Origin: Chitinimonas koreensis
Lineage (GTDB): Bacteria; Pseudomonadota; Gammaproteobacteria; Burkholderiales; Chitinimonadaceae
Length of the DNA stretch: 64,000 nt
Direction of reading: 5' to 3'
NCBI RefSeq assembly: GCF_014353015.1
Contig: NZ_CP060704.1
Location: 3,001,001-3,065,000 of the forward strand
Position numbers and translations under genes: made by a program. Of the stretch, positions 17,804 through 29,910 are shown one piece after another (within the stretch, counting starts at the first letter, position 1; each line of letters opens with the position of its first letter). The notes beneath the pieces were generated by a model, which saw nothing but the letters and a program-made list of their open reading frames with translations, did not search any database and had not been told where the DNA came from.

Positions 17804-21342
<3,539 letters not shown>

Positions 21343-21346
<4 letters not shown>

Positions 21347-22167
21347 TCGAGGCGCCGTCGGACTTCGACATCGAGCTGCACCTGCTGGTCGAGGCGATCT
21401 ACCTCAAGTACCGCTACGACTTCCGCGACTACGCGGTGTCGTCGCTGCGGCGCCGGGTGCGCCACGCGCTGGGCCAGTTCGGCTGCGCCACCGTGTCGGC
21501 GCTGCAGGAGCGCGTGCTGCACCAGCCGGAGACCTTCACGCGGCTGCTGCAGCTGCTCACCGTGCCGGTCAGCGAGATGTTCCGCGACGCCGCCTACTTC
21601 CTCGCCGTGCGCGAGCAGGTGGTGCCGATCCTGCGCACCTATCCCTCGCTCAAGGTCTGGGTGGCCGGCTGCTCGACCGGCGAGGAGGTCTACTCGCTGG
21701 CCATCGTGCTGGACGAGGAAGGCCTGCTCGAGCGCAGCGTGATCTACGCTACCGACATCAATCCGCACACGCTGGAGCGCGCCCAGCAGGGCATGTTCCC
21801 GCTCGACCGGATGCCGCTGTACGGCGACAACTACCGCAAGTCGGGCGGCCGCCGCGCGCTGTCGGACTACTACACCGCCTCGCAGCGCGCCACGCTGTTC
21901 AGCAAGGCGCTGCGCGAGCACATCACCTTCGCCGACCACAGCCTGGCCACCGACAGCGTGTTCTCCGAGACCCATTTCATCTCCTGCCGCAACGTGATGA
22001 TCTATTTCAACCGCCAGTTGCAGGACCGCGCCATCGGCCTGTTCGCCGATTCGCTGTGCCACAAGGGCTTCCTCGGCCTGGGCCAGCGCGAGACGGTGCA
22101 GTTCTCGGCGCATGCCGCGCGCTTCGAGGTATTCGACAAGCCGGCGCGGATTTTCAGGAAGAATTGA
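21343..22167 (+). CDS. cheR: CheR-type protein-glutamate methyltransferase
   Basis: 274 residues. An N-terminal helical domain (FRDYAVSSLRRRVRHAL) precedes the SAM-binding methyltransferase core: VWVAGCSTGEEVYSLA, YATDINPHTLERAQ, and ISCRNVMIYF. CheR methylates receptor glutamates using SAM. The ATG overlaps the hybrid kinase stop as ATGA, and a CheB-like esterase gene follows at 22436, so this set probably works with the kinase as in other CheB/CheR-kinase stress modules, not necessarily in flagellar chemotaxis. Confidence 0.92.
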
Positions 22168-22196
22168 GATGACGAGCGACACAGCTCATTTGCGAG

Positions 22197-22322
22197 CGCC
22201 GCGAGGCTCCCTCTGGCCTACCCCGCAAAGTCTGCGACTTTACGGGGGACCGCCTACGGGGGACCGCCTGCGGGGACCGCCTACGGGGGCCCCGGCGCGG
22301 CGAGGGCGGGGGGAGTGGGGAT
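22197..22322. repeat. Composite repeat: 14-bp tandem array inside a longer repeat
   Basis: Outer flanks GCGAGGCTCCCTC... and GGCGAGGGCGGGGG.. match the pair at 31703-31750. In this copy the interior holds a short tandem array of TACGGGGGACCGCC (22241-22254, 22255-22268) followed by a variant (22269-22281) and a partial unit. Confidence 0.7.
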
Positions 22323-22435
22323 AGATCGAGGAGGCTCGATGTTCGAGAACGAATTGACCGCAAACGCCCGGCTTTGCCGGATGCTGCGACATAGGCCGAT
22401 CCCCGCGATCGACCGGAATTCATGAAGGGCCGCCC

Positions 22436-23026
22436 GTGCCGTGGACCGGAACGATCGAAGCCGTAGTGATCGGCGCCTCGGCCGGCGGGGTCGACGCGCT
22501 GCTGGCGCTGCTCGGCGCGCTGCCGGCCGCCTATGCGCCGCCGATCGCCATCGTGCTGCACCTGCCGCGCGAGCATCCGAGCGCGCTGGCCGAGGTGCTC
22601 GCGGCGCGCACCGGCCGCCCCACGGTCGAGGCCGAGGACAAGATGCCGCTCGAGGCCGCCACCAGCTATGTCGCGCCGCCGGGCTACCACCTGCTGATCG
22701 AGCCCGAGCGCAGCTTCGCGCTGAGCCTTGACCCGCCGGTGCACTACTCGCGGCCGGCCATCGACCTGCTGTTCGAATCGGCCGCCGAGGCCTACGGCAG
22801 CCACCTGGCCGGCATCCTGCTGACCGGCGCCAACGAGGACGGCGCCGACGGCCTGGCCCACATCCGCCAGTGCGGCGGCCTGACCCTGGTGCAGGACCGC
22901 GCCGAGGCCTATATGGCCACCATGCCGGCGGCCGGCCTGCGCTACGCCGACGCCGAAATGCCGCTGCGCCGGCTGGCCGAGACGCTGGCCGCGCTGGCCC
23001 GGCCCAGCCGGCCGGCCGTGCGATGA
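22436..23026 (+). CDS. cheB: CheB-type protein-glutamate methylesterase (catalytic domain only)
   Basis: 196 residues without a receiver domain. Catalytic Ser is in VIGASAGGVDAL (S15), the His in IVLHLPREH, and the Asp in LTGANEDGADGL; the substrate loop SYVAPPGYHLLIE is also present. The start is GTG at 22436; an ATG at 22422 is out of frame and stops quickly. CheB esterases demethylate receptors or deamidate glutamines. With no receiver of its own it may depend on the preceding hybrid kinase or on the receiver of the following gene. Confidence 0.9.
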   Translation: MPWTGTIEAVVIGASAGGVDALLALLGALPAAYAPPIAIVLHLPREHPSALAEVLAARTGRPTVEAEDKMPLEAATSYVAPPGYHLLIEPERSFALSLDPPVHYSRPAIDLLFESAAEAYGSHLAGILLTGANEDGADGLAHIRQCGGLTLVQDRAEAYMATMPAAGLRYADAEMPLRRLAETLAALARPSRPAVR

Positions 23027-23041
23027 AGAGGAGAAAATCCC

Positions 23042-24280
23042 GTGGATAACGGCGAGAAGACCAAGCTGCTGCTGGTCGACGACAAGCTGGAGAACCTGCA
23101 GGCGCTCGAAGCGCTGATCGGCCGCGCCGACGTCGAGATCCACAGCGCGCTGTCGGGCGAGGCCGCGCTCGAACTCCTGCTGTGCCACGAGTTCGCGCTG
23201 GCCATCGTCGACGTGCAGATGCCGGGCATGGACGGCTTCGAGCTGGCCGAGCTGATGCGCGGCATGGAACGCGTCAAGCAGGTGCCGATCGTGTTCGTCA
23301 GCGCGATCGGCAAGGAGACCAACTACGCCTTCAAGGGCTACGAGAGCGGCGCGGTCGATTTCCTCCACAAGCCGCTCGACGTCCACGCGGTGCGCAGCAA
23401 GGTCAACGTCTTCTTCGACCTCTACCAGCAGAAGCGCACGCTGCGCGAGCAGCTGATGGCGCTGCAGAAGATCCAGCTCGAGCAGGAACTCCTGCTGGCC
23501 GAGTTGCAGAAGACCCAGACCGAGCTGCAGATGGCGGTGCGGGTGCGCGACGAATTCCTGTCGATCGCCGCGCACGAGCTGCGCACCCCGCTGTCGGTGC
23601 TCAAGCTGCAGATCCAGATGCGCGAGCGCAGCCTCAAGCGCGGCGACATGAGCGCCTTCAGCCCCGAGATGATCGAGCGCAGCGTGCAGCAGGACCGCCG
23701 GCTGGTCGAGATCCTGTTCCGCCAGATCAACGAGATGGTCGACATCGCCCGCATCCGCGCCGGCAAGCTCTACCTGAGCCCGAGCCGCTTCGACCTCGGC
23801 GAGATGGTGCGCGAGATCGTCGAGCAGTTCGCCGACCAGTTCGCCGCCTCGGGCTGCGAGGTGAGGCTCGAGGCCGACGAGGCGCTGCTGGGCAAGTGGG
23901 ACCGCTTCCGGCTCGAACAGGTGCTGATCAACCTGCTGACCAACGCGATGCGCTATGCCCAGGGCAAGCCGGTCCACGTCAGCGTGCGGCGGCGCGGCAG
24001 CCGCGCCGGCTTCAGCGTGGCCGACGCCGGCCCCGGCATCGACGCGGCCGACCAGGAGCGCATCTTCCAGCAGTTCGAGCGCGCGGTGCCGGCGCTGCAG
24101 GGCGCGGGCCTGGGGCTGGGCCTCTATATCGCGCGCAAGATCGTTGAGGGCCACGGCGGCACGATCCGGGTGCAGAGCCGGCCGGGCGCGGGCGCGACCT
24201 TCACGGTCGAGCTGCCGATCGAGGCGGCCGAGCAGGCCGAGGCGCTGCCGGCGCCGGACGAGACGCGCAGCGCCGGCTGA
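23042..24280 (+). CDS. Receiver-histidine kinase (REC-HisKA-HATPase)
   Basis: 412 residues. REC (LLLVDDKLENL, phospho-Asp in AIVDVQMPGMDGF, K in LHKPLD), a coiled coil, HisKA (FLSIAAHELRTPLSVLK) and HATPase (NLLTNAMRYA, DAGPGID, GAGLGLGLYIARKI). The start is GTG 23042 with AGGAG 9 bases upstream. The layout fits kinases encoded with CheB/CheR and multi-receiver kinases, where the receiver takes phosphate from a partner kinase. It is the last gene of that operon and lies 45 bases before earP. Confidence 0.92.
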   Translation: MDNGEKTKLLLVDDKLENLQALEALIGRADVEIHSALSGEAALELLLCHEFALAIVDVQMPGMDGFELAELMRGMERVKQVPIVFVSAIGKETNYAFKGYESGAVDFLHKPLDVHAVRSKVNVFFDLYQQKRTLREQLMALQKIQLEQELLLAELQKTQTELQMAVRVRDEFLSIAAHELRTPLSVLKLQIQMRERSLKRGDMSAFSPEMIERSVQQDRRLVEILFRQINEMVDIARIRAGKLYLSPSRFDLGEMVREIVEQFADQFAASGCEVRLEADEALLGKWDRFRLEQVLINLLTNAMRYAQGKPVHVSVRRRGSRAGFSVADAGPGIDAADQERIFQQFERAVPALQGAGLGLGLYIARKIVEGHGGTIRVQSRPGAGATFTVELPIEAAEQAEALPAPDETRSAG

Positions 24281-24325
24281 ACGGTCCCGGCTGGACGGCC
24301 CGGCCGGGCTGTTACCATCGCGGCC

Positions 24326-25435
24326 ATGGACAAGAGCTGGGACATCTTCTGCACCGTCATCGACAACTGGGGCGACGCCGGCGTGTGCTGGCGGCTGGCG
24401 CGGCAGATCGCCGCCGAGCGCGGCGAACCGGTGCGGCTGTGGATCGACGACCTCGCCCCGCTCGCGCTGCTGCGCCCCGGCGCCGACCCGCAGGCCGGGT
24501 CGCAATGGCTCGACGGCGTCGAAGTGCGGCGCTGGGCGGCGCCCTTCCCCGAGGTCGCGCCGCACGCGGTGGTGATCGAGGCCTTCGCCTGCGATCCGCC
24601 CGAATCCTTCCTTGCCGCCATGGCGGCCCGCACGCCGCGGCCGGTCTGGCTCAACCTCGAATACCTGTCGGCCGAGGCGTGGGTCGAGGGCTGCCATGCG
24701 CTCGGCTCGAAGCACCCGCGGTTGCCGCTGCGGCGCTGGTTCTTCTTCCCCGGCTTCACCGCCGCCACCGGCGGCCTGTTGCGCGAACGCGGCCTGCCGG
24801 CGCGGCGCGAGGCCGAGCGCGCGGCGCAGGCCGGCGATGCGGCGGAGCTGGCCGTCTCGCTGTTCTGCTACGACAACCCGGCCCTGCCGGCGCTGCTCGA
24901 CGCCTGGCGCGACGGCCCGCCGCTGACGCTGCGGGTGACCGAGGGCAAGGCGCGCACCCAGGTCGAGCGCTGGCTGGGCGAGCCCTTCGGCCCCGGCGCC
25001 ACGGCGCGGCGCGGCGCGCTGACGCTGAGCGCCCTGCCCTTTCTCGACCAGGACGGCTACGACCGGCTGCTGTGGCGCTGCGATCTCGATTTCGTCCGCG
25101 GCGAGGACAGCTTCGTGCGTGCGCAATGGGCGGCGCGCGCCTTCGTCTGGCACATCTACCCGCAGGACGACGATGCCCACCAGGCCAAGCTCGATGCCTT
25201 CCTGAAGCGCTACCTGGCCGGCCTGCCGGCCGGGCCGGCGGCGGCGCTGAACGATTTCTGGCAGGCCTGGAACCGCGGCGACGGCCCGGCTACCGTCGCC
25301 GCCTGGCCGGCGCTGCGGGCGGCGCTGCCCGCGCTCGAGGCGCATGCGCGCAGGTGGGCCGCCGAACTGGCCGGGCAGCCCGACCTGTTGGCGCAAATCG
25401 TTGAATTCGTGGATGAAAAACGAGGTGAAGCGTGA
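24326..25435 (+). CDS. earP: EF-P arginine rhamnosyltransferase
   Basis: 369 residues, the usual EarP length. It has D13 and D17 in VIDNWGDAGVCWRLARQ, positions known to be catalytic in EarP, and the C-terminal sugar-binding RGEDSFVRAQWAARAF with E260 and WHIYPQDD. EarP attaches L-rhamnose from dTDP-L-rhamnose to Arg32 of EF-P and so activates polyproline translation rescue. It lies directly upstream of efp in the same direction. dTDP-rhamnose synthesis genes are not in the window. Confidence 0.95.
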   Translation: MDKSWDIFCTVIDNWGDAGVCWRLARQIAAERGEPVRLWIDDLAPLALLRPGADPQAGSQWLDGVEVRRWAAPFPEVAPHAVVIEAFACDPPESFLAAMAARTPRPVWLNLEYLSAEAWVEGCHALGSKHPRLPLRRWFFFPGFTAATGGLLRERGLPARREAERAAQAGDAAELAVSLFCYDNPALPALLDAWRDGPPLTLRVTEGKARTQVERWLGEPFGPGATARRGALTLSALPFLDQDGYDRLLWRCDLDFVRGEDSFVRAQWAARAFVWHIYPQDDDAHQAKLDAFLKRYLAGLPAGPAAALNDFWQAWNRGDGPATVAAWPALRAALPALEAHARRWAAELAGQPDLLAQIVEFVDEKRGEA

Positions 25436-25442
25436 GAGGGAA

Positions 25443-25578
25443 TACAGCGTGAAACGTGCAAAGCGAAAGGTGAAACGTGGAGCAGCCGCCGCGCGGCGGG
25501 CTTCGAGTGCGGCAGCGCCGTCCCCCGTTTCACGTTTCGCTCATGCCGCGCAGCGGCGAATCACGTTTCACGCCATGG
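25443..25578. repeat. Palindromic repeat, family C
   Basis: Direct and inverted copies of GTGAAACGTG-type units lie around a GC-rich core (CAGCCGCCGCGCGGCGGGCT). Related segments occur at 26313-26440, 52693-52740 and 52904-53003. Confidence 0.7.
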
Positions 25579-25611
25579 CGGCCGCGCTGGCGCTGGCCGG
25601 CTCCCGCCGGC

Positions 25612-25617
25612 TATAAT
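25612..25617 (+). promoter_or_regulatory. Putative -10 box of efp
   Basis: TATAAT sits 45 bases before the efp ATG in an otherwise GC-rich region. A matching -35 box is not obvious at 16-18 bases upstream, so this is a partial match. Confidence 0.45.
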
Positions 25618-25661
25618 GCCGCGTTTTTTCAAACGCTTACCTTTTCCAGCAGGACACCCGA

Positions 25662-26225
25662 ATGAAGATCGCCCAGGAACTCCGCGCCGGCAACGTCGTA
25701 ATGATCGACGGCCAGGCCATGGTGGTGCAGAAGACCGAGTACAACAAGTCCGGCCGCAACGCCGCCGTCGTCAAGATGAAGCTCAAGAACCTGCTCACCG
25801 GCGCTGGCGCCGAATCGGTCTACAAGGCCGACGAGAAGTTCGAAATCATCGTGCTGGACAAGAAGGAGTGCACCTACTCCTACTTCGCCGACCCGATGTA
25901 CGTGTTCATGGACACCGAATTCAACCAGTACGAAGTCGAGAAGGACAACCTCGGCGACGCGATCAACTACCTGATCGACGGTATGGAAGATGTCTGCGAA
26001 GTGGTGTTCTACGACGGCCGCGCCATCTCGGTCGAACTGCCGACCACCATCGTCCGCGAAGTCGAGTACACCGAGCCGGCCGTGCGCGGCGACACCTCGG
26101 GCAAGGTCATGAAGCCCGCCCGCCTCAAGGGCACCGGCTACGAACTCCCGGTCTCGGCCTTCATCGAGATCGGCGACCTGATCGAAATCGACACCCGCAC
26201 CAACGAGTTCAAGAAGCGCGCCTGA
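25662..26225 (+). CDS. efp: Elongation factor P
   Basis: 187 residues, full length, with Arg32 in NKSGRNAAV, the residue rhamnosylated by EarP. The KOW domain is at the N-terminus, followed by two OB domains and a conserved SGKVMKPARLKGTGYELPV segment. EF-P relieves ribosome stalling at proline runs. It directly follows earP. An AGGA ribosome site lies upstream, and a strong terminator follows at 26246. Confidence 0.98.
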   Translation: MKIAQELRAGNVVMIDGQAMVVQKTEYNKSGRNAAVVKMKLKNLLTGAGAESVYKADEKFEIIVLDKKECTYSYFADPMYVFMDTEFNQYEVEKDNLGDAINYLIDGMEDVCEVVFYDGRAISVELPTTIVREVEYTEPAVRGDTSGKVMKPARLKGTGYELPVSAFIEIGDLIEIDTRTNEFKKRA

Positions 26226-26245
26226 TCGGTTAGTGGGGCACGTTG

Positions 26246-26273
26246 AAAAGGGCAGCCAGAGGCTGCCCTTTTT
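26246..26273 (+). terminator. Intrinsic terminator of efp
   Basis: AGGGCAGCC / GGCTGCCCT with an AGA loop is followed by TTTTTG. The A-run on the other side may also serve the converging MFS gene. Confidence 0.88.
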
Positions 26274-26312
26274 GCGTTGGCGCGTCCCGAACCCGCGGCT
26301 CTCGCTGGAACG

Positions 26313-26440
26313 CGTGAAACGTGACTCGCCGCTACGCGGCATGAGTGAAACGTGGTGCGGCGCTGCCGCACTCGAAACCGCCGCGCAGCGGCTGCTCCAC
26401 GTTTCACATTTCACTTTTCACGTTTCACCTGTTCCCAAAG
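26313..26440. repeat. Palindromic repeat, family C
   Basis: Units CGTGAAACGTG, AACGTGGTGCGGCGCTGCCG and CCACGTTTCAC are arranged as an extended inverted structure. The last 30 bases encode the C-terminal VKREK of the MFS gene. It closely resembles 52904-53003. Confidence 0.8.
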
Positions 26441-27613
26441 CACATACCTGTTCCGCCCGGCCCCGAGTCCCGCCGCCAGCGCCAGCAGCGTCAGCGCGCC
26501 GAACCAGGCCGCCACCGCATGCCAGCCGTGCGTCCACTCGTGCAGCAGGCCGACCAGCAGCGGCCCGAGCGCGGCCAGCGTGTAGCCGCCGCCCTGGGCC
26601 ATGCCCGACAGCTCGCCGGCGACGTGGGCGTCGTGCGCGCGCAGCACGATCAGCGTCAGCGCGATGCTGAAGGTGCCGCCCTGGCCCAGGCCCAGTATCG
26701 CCGCCCACAGCCAGACCTGTTCGATCGGCGCGTAGACGCAGCCCAGCAGCCCCGCCAGCGTGAGCGCCAGCACCACCGCGATGGCGGCGCGCTGGTCGCG
26801 GCCGCGGGTGGCGAACCACGGTCCGGTCAGCGCGGTGACCAGTTGCACCAGCACCGACAGCGACATCATGAAGCCGGCCGCCAGCGCGCTCATACCGCGG
26901 TCGGCCAGGATGGTCGGCAGCCAGCCGAACACGCAGTAGGACAGCGAGGACTGCGCGCCCATGTAGATCATCACCTGCCAGGCCAGCGGATCGCGCCACA
27001 GCCCGCGCACCCGCGGCCGGGCCGCGCCGAGCGCGCGGTGCTGGCGCAGCTGCGGCCACCAGGCGGCGGCCGCCAGCAGCGCCGGCAAGGCCCAGAACGC
27101 CAGGCCCCAGCGCCAGTCGCCGCCGGCCAGTTGCTGCACCGGCACGGTGAAGCCGGCCGCCAGCGCGGCGCCGAGGCTCAGCGCCATGGTGTAGAGCCCG
27201 GTGACCGGGCCGACCTTGTGGGCGAACTCGCGCTTGACGATGGCCGGCAGGATCACGTTGCCGATGCCGATCGCGGCGCCGGCCATCACCGTGCCGAGAA
27301 ACAGCCCGGCCACCCCGGCGAACGGCCGCAGCAGCAGCCCGGCCATCAGGATCGCCAGCGCCAGCAGCACCGTGCGCTCGCCGCCCAGCCGCCGCGCCAG
27401 CACCGGCGCCAGCGGCGCGAACAGGCCGAGGCAGAGCACCGGCAGCGTGGTCAGGAGGCCGGCGGCGGTGGCCGACAGGCCCATGCCGTCGCGCACCACG
27501 CGCAGCACCGGCGCGATGCTCGACAGCGCCGGCCGCAGGTTGAGGCCGACCAGCACCATGCCCAGCAGCAGCACGACGGCGGCGCGCCGGTTCGATCGGG
27601 TCTCGGCGCTCAT
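26411..27613 (-). CDS. CynX/NimT-type MFS transporter
   Basis: 400 residues with 12 predicted membrane segments. The N-terminus has NLRPALSSIAPVL, a motif of the CynX/NimT (cyanate/2-nitroimidazole) MFS branch, and the loop-2 signature LARRLGGERT. The end of the frame reads into a family C repeat (VKREK then stop), so the true C-terminus may have been shaped by repeat insertion. Its ATG overlaps the stop of the GntR regulator (ATGA at 27610-27613), which points to regulation by it. The substrate is unknown. Confidence 0.88.
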   Translation of the reverse strand: MSAETRSNRRAAVVLLLGMVLVGLNLRPALSSIAPVLRVVRDGMGLSATAAGLLTTLPVLCLGLFAPLAPVLARRLGGERTVLLALAILMAGLLLRPFAGVAGLFLGTVMAGAAIGIGNVILPAIVKREFAHKVGPVTGLYTMALSLGAALAAGFTVPVQQLAGGDWRWGLAFWALPALLAAAAWWPQLRQHRALGAARPRVRGLWRDPLAWQVMIYMGAQSSLSYCVFGWLPTILADRGMSALAAGFMMSLSVLVQLVTALTGPWFATRGRDQRAAIAVVLALTLAGLLGCVYAPIEQVWLWAAILGLGQGGTFSIALTLIVLRAHDAHVAGELSGMAQGGGYTLAALGPLLVGLLHEWTHGWHAVAAWFGALTLLALAAGLGAGRNRYVLWEQVKREK

Positions 27614-28311
27614 CGCTCGTCCCCCAGCCGGCCGCGCAGCACCTCGAGCATCGGCGCGATCACCGCGCGCGCCGCCTCGGCCGCCTCCGCCGCGTCGCCG
27701 GCCTCGATGGCGTCGACGATGCGCGCGTGCTCGGCATGGCCCGGCTCGGGCAGCGTGGTATCGCGCAGGGTGGTGCCGAGGTGATGCGCCAGGCTGACCG
27801 AGAAGAAGCCGTACAACGCCGCCAGCGCGGCATTGCCCGAGGCGTCGGCGATGCGGCGGTGGAAGCGCACGTCGTGCTCGATGAAGTCCGCCATGCCCTC
27901 CTCGCGGCCCTCGGCACGGTCGCCGCGCGCCGGCAGCAGCGCGCGCAATGCGGCCAGGTCGGCCTCGTCGCGCCGCAATGCGGCCAGCCGGGCGGCCTCG
28001 ACTTCGAGCAGGCAGCGCAATTCGAGGTGCTCGCGCAGCGGCGCGCGGCTCAGCGCCAGCATCGCCCGGCTCGGATCGACCCGGCTCAGCACGTAGGTGC
28101 CGTCGCCCTGGCGCGCTTCGAGCATGCCGGCCGCGACCAGCACGCGCACCGCCTCGCGCACGGTATTGCGGCTGGCGCCGGTCAGCTCGACCAGCTCGGG
28201 CTCGGTGGGGATGCGGCTCATCAGCGGCCAGTCGCCGGCCTCGATGCGGGCGCGCAAGAGGTCGGCGACCTGGTCGGTCAGCGAGCGGCGGAAGACTTTG
28301 CTGTCGGTCAT
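27610..28311 (-). CDS. FadR-type (FCD) GntR regulator
   Basis: 233 residues. An N-terminal winged helix (IPTEPELVELTGASRNTVREAVRVL, recognition helix in SRNTVREA) is followed by the all-helical FCD ligand domain with metal-site His/Asp residues (EHDVRFHRRIADASGN). ATG 28311 is used instead of an upstream TTG at 28329. It is translated into the MFS gene. An AT-rich operator candidate with ATCATC/GATGAT symmetry lies just upstream at 28354. Confidence 0.9.
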   Translation of the reverse strand: MTDSKVFRRSLTDQVADLLRARIEAGDWPLMSRIPTEPELVELTGASRNTVREAVRVLVAAGMLEARQGDGTYVLSRVDPSRAMLALSRAPLREHLELRCLLEVEAARLAALRRDEADLAALRALLPARGDRAEGREEGMADFIEHDVRFHRRIADASGNAALAALYGFFSVSLAHHLGTTLRDTTLPEPGHAEHARIVDAIEAGDAAEAAEAARAVIAPMLEVLRGRLGDER

Positions 28312-28353
28312 GGCAATCAATTCACCCAATCATCGAATCATCCTAAGATTTTA

Positions 28354-28366
28354 ATCATCGGATGAT
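28354..28366. promoter_or_regulatory. Putative GntR operator
   Basis: A 13-base palindrome ATCATCGGATGAT, with two further AATCATC copies at 28328 and 28336, sits 43 bases before the regulator ATG in a short AT-rich stretch. Such spaced palindromes are typical for FCD-GntR autoregulation. Confidence 0.55.
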
Positions 28367-28428
28367 CGCGATGGCATCGGGTTTACCGAAACCCGCGGTG
28401 CACGACTTGCCGCTTCACATGCCAGCCC

Positions 28429-28496
28429 GTAGGTCGGGCTTTATGCCCGACTGCAGCCCCGATTCAACGGACGCTGTCGGGCGTAAAGCCCGACCT
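28429..28496. repeat. Paired palindrome, family B
   Basis: GTAGGTCGGGCTTTATGCCC at 28429 pairs with an inverted unit GTCGGGCGTAAAGCCCGACC ending 28495, with CAGCCCCGATTC between. A family A copy interrupted by a 13-base insert lies at 28639-28678, and a nested palindrome (GCGTCCTC, GTGTCCT arms) at 28769-28826. Nothing gene-like is seen in the remaining bases of 28367-28858. Confidence 0.8.
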
Positions 28497-28638
28497 GGCG
28501 ATCGGTTCCGCCCAATGGGTACGGCCTTCGCCTGTAGGCCGGCCTCGCTCCGACGGCGGCCTTGACCAGCATCGCTGCCGGACTGAAACCCGACCGACTT
28601 GTCCGCCCGGTCCGAATTCAAATGGCGGTGGCCGCCCT

Positions 28639-28678
28639 GTAGGAGCGGCTGGCCCGTCTTGGGCTTCAGCCGCGAATC
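28639..28678. repeat. Interrupted family A palindrome
   Basis: GTAGGAGCGGCT and CTTCAGCCGCGAAT, normally contiguous, are separated by GGCCCGTCTTGGG. Confidence 0.6.
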
Positions 28679-28768
28679 GCGGAGGAAATCCAGCCGCCCG
28701 GGCTACGCTAGACCGGGGTCCAAGCTCGAATGCAGTCATAGGACAGGATCAGCCCGACACCTCTTACC

Positions 28769-28826
28769 GCCGAGGACGCGAAGGAAAACCAGGACACCTC
28801 CGTGTCCTCAGCGTCCTCTGCGGTCA
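28769..28826. repeat. Nested inverted repeat
   Basis: Outer arms ACCGCCGAGGACGC / GCGTCCTCTGCGGT (two mismatched positions) enclose inner arms AGGACAC / GTGTCCT around CTCC. It lies just past the cysM stop on the minus strand, without a T-tract. Confidence 0.6.
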
Positions 28827-28858
28827 AGCGCCTTTCGCTGCGACGGACGACCCGCCGC

Positions 28859-29745
28859 TCAGTCCGGGAACACCCCGGTCGACAGGTAGCGATCGCCGCG
28901 GTCGCACACGATGCTGACGATCACCGCGTTCTCGACCTCGGCCGACAGCTTGAGCGCCGCCGCCATGGCACCGCCCGAGCTGATGCCGGCGAAGATGCCC
29001 TCCTCCGCCGCCAGCCGCCGCGTCATGACTTCGGCTTCCTGCTGGGTCACTTCCATGATGCGGTCGATCTTGGAGAAGTCGCAGATCGCCGGCACGTATT
29101 CGGCCGGCCATTTGCGGATACCGGGGATCTGGGCGCCGTCGATCGGCTGCACGCCGACGATCTGCACCGCCGGGTTCTGCTCGCGCAGGTAGCGGCCGGT
29201 GCCCATGATGGTGCCGGTGGTGCCCATGCTGGAGACGAAATGGGTGATGCGGCCGCCGGTGTCGCGCCAGATCTCGGGCCCGGTACCCTCGTAGTGGGCC
29301 AGCGGATTGTCGGGGTTGGCGAACTGGTCGAGGATGATGCCCTCGCCGGCGTCGCGCATGCGCTCGGCCAGGTCGCGCGCACCTTCCATGCCCTGCTGCT
29401 GGCTCACCAGCACGATCTCGGCGCCGAAGGCCTTCATGGTCTGGCGCCGCTCGATGCTCAGGTGCTCGGGCATGATCAGCCGCATGCGGTAGCCCATCAT
29501 CGCGGCCGCCATCGCCAGCGCGATGCCGGTATTGCCGCTGGTGGCCTCGATCAGCGTGTCGCCGGGCTTGATGTCGCCGCGCGCCTGGGCGCGCCGGATC
29601 ATGCTGAGCGCGGGCGGTCCTTCACCGAGCCGGCCGGGTTGTTGCCTTCGAGCTTGGCCAGCACGACGTTGCTGCTTCTGCCTGCCAGGCGCTTGAGGCG
29701 GACCAGCGGGGTGTTGCCGACGAAATCTTCGAGCGTGGGATACAT
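28859..29745 (-). CDS. cysM: Cysteine synthase B (frameshifted)
   Basis: Restored length 295 residues. PLP lysine K42 is in NNPAGSVKDRP, followed by LIEATSGNTGIALAMAAAMM, the phosphate-binding loop GTTGTIMGTGRYL, and GISSGGAM. CysM makes cysteine from O-acetylserine plus sulfide or thiosulfate. The frame is lost at 29612-29614: one extra C (minus strand) restores DRPALSMIRRA. The start is ATG 29745. No neighbouring sulfur genes are visible. Confidence 0.9.
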
Positions 29746-29846
29746 GGGGCACTCCGGGGAAGGGCCGTATTGTACCGGCGCGCACCGGGCCGCGCGGAAA
29801 GGCCCGAATCGCATTTCGATATGCGCGGGCGCGAAGGCGCAGGACG

Positions 29847-29870
29847 AAAAAAGCCCCGCCGAAGCGGGGC
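29847..29870 (-). terminator. Intrinsic terminator of the phytase-like gene
   Basis: On the minus strand GCCCCGC-TTC-GGCGGGGC is followed by TTTTTT. It lies 41 bases beyond the stop at 29911. Confidence 0.9.
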
Positions 29871-29910
29871 CAGCATGCAGCGGAGAGAAGCGATTCGTCG
29901 CGCGGCGCGC

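Noticed and set aside
27610..28329. TTG start at 28329 for the GntR gene
   Set aside because: ATG 28311 gives normal family length and the extra six residues overlap the AT-rich regulatory stretch.
28859..29745. cysM as a pseudogene
   Set aside because: One base restores a complete protein with all active-site motifs, and eleven other genes show the same one-base loss.
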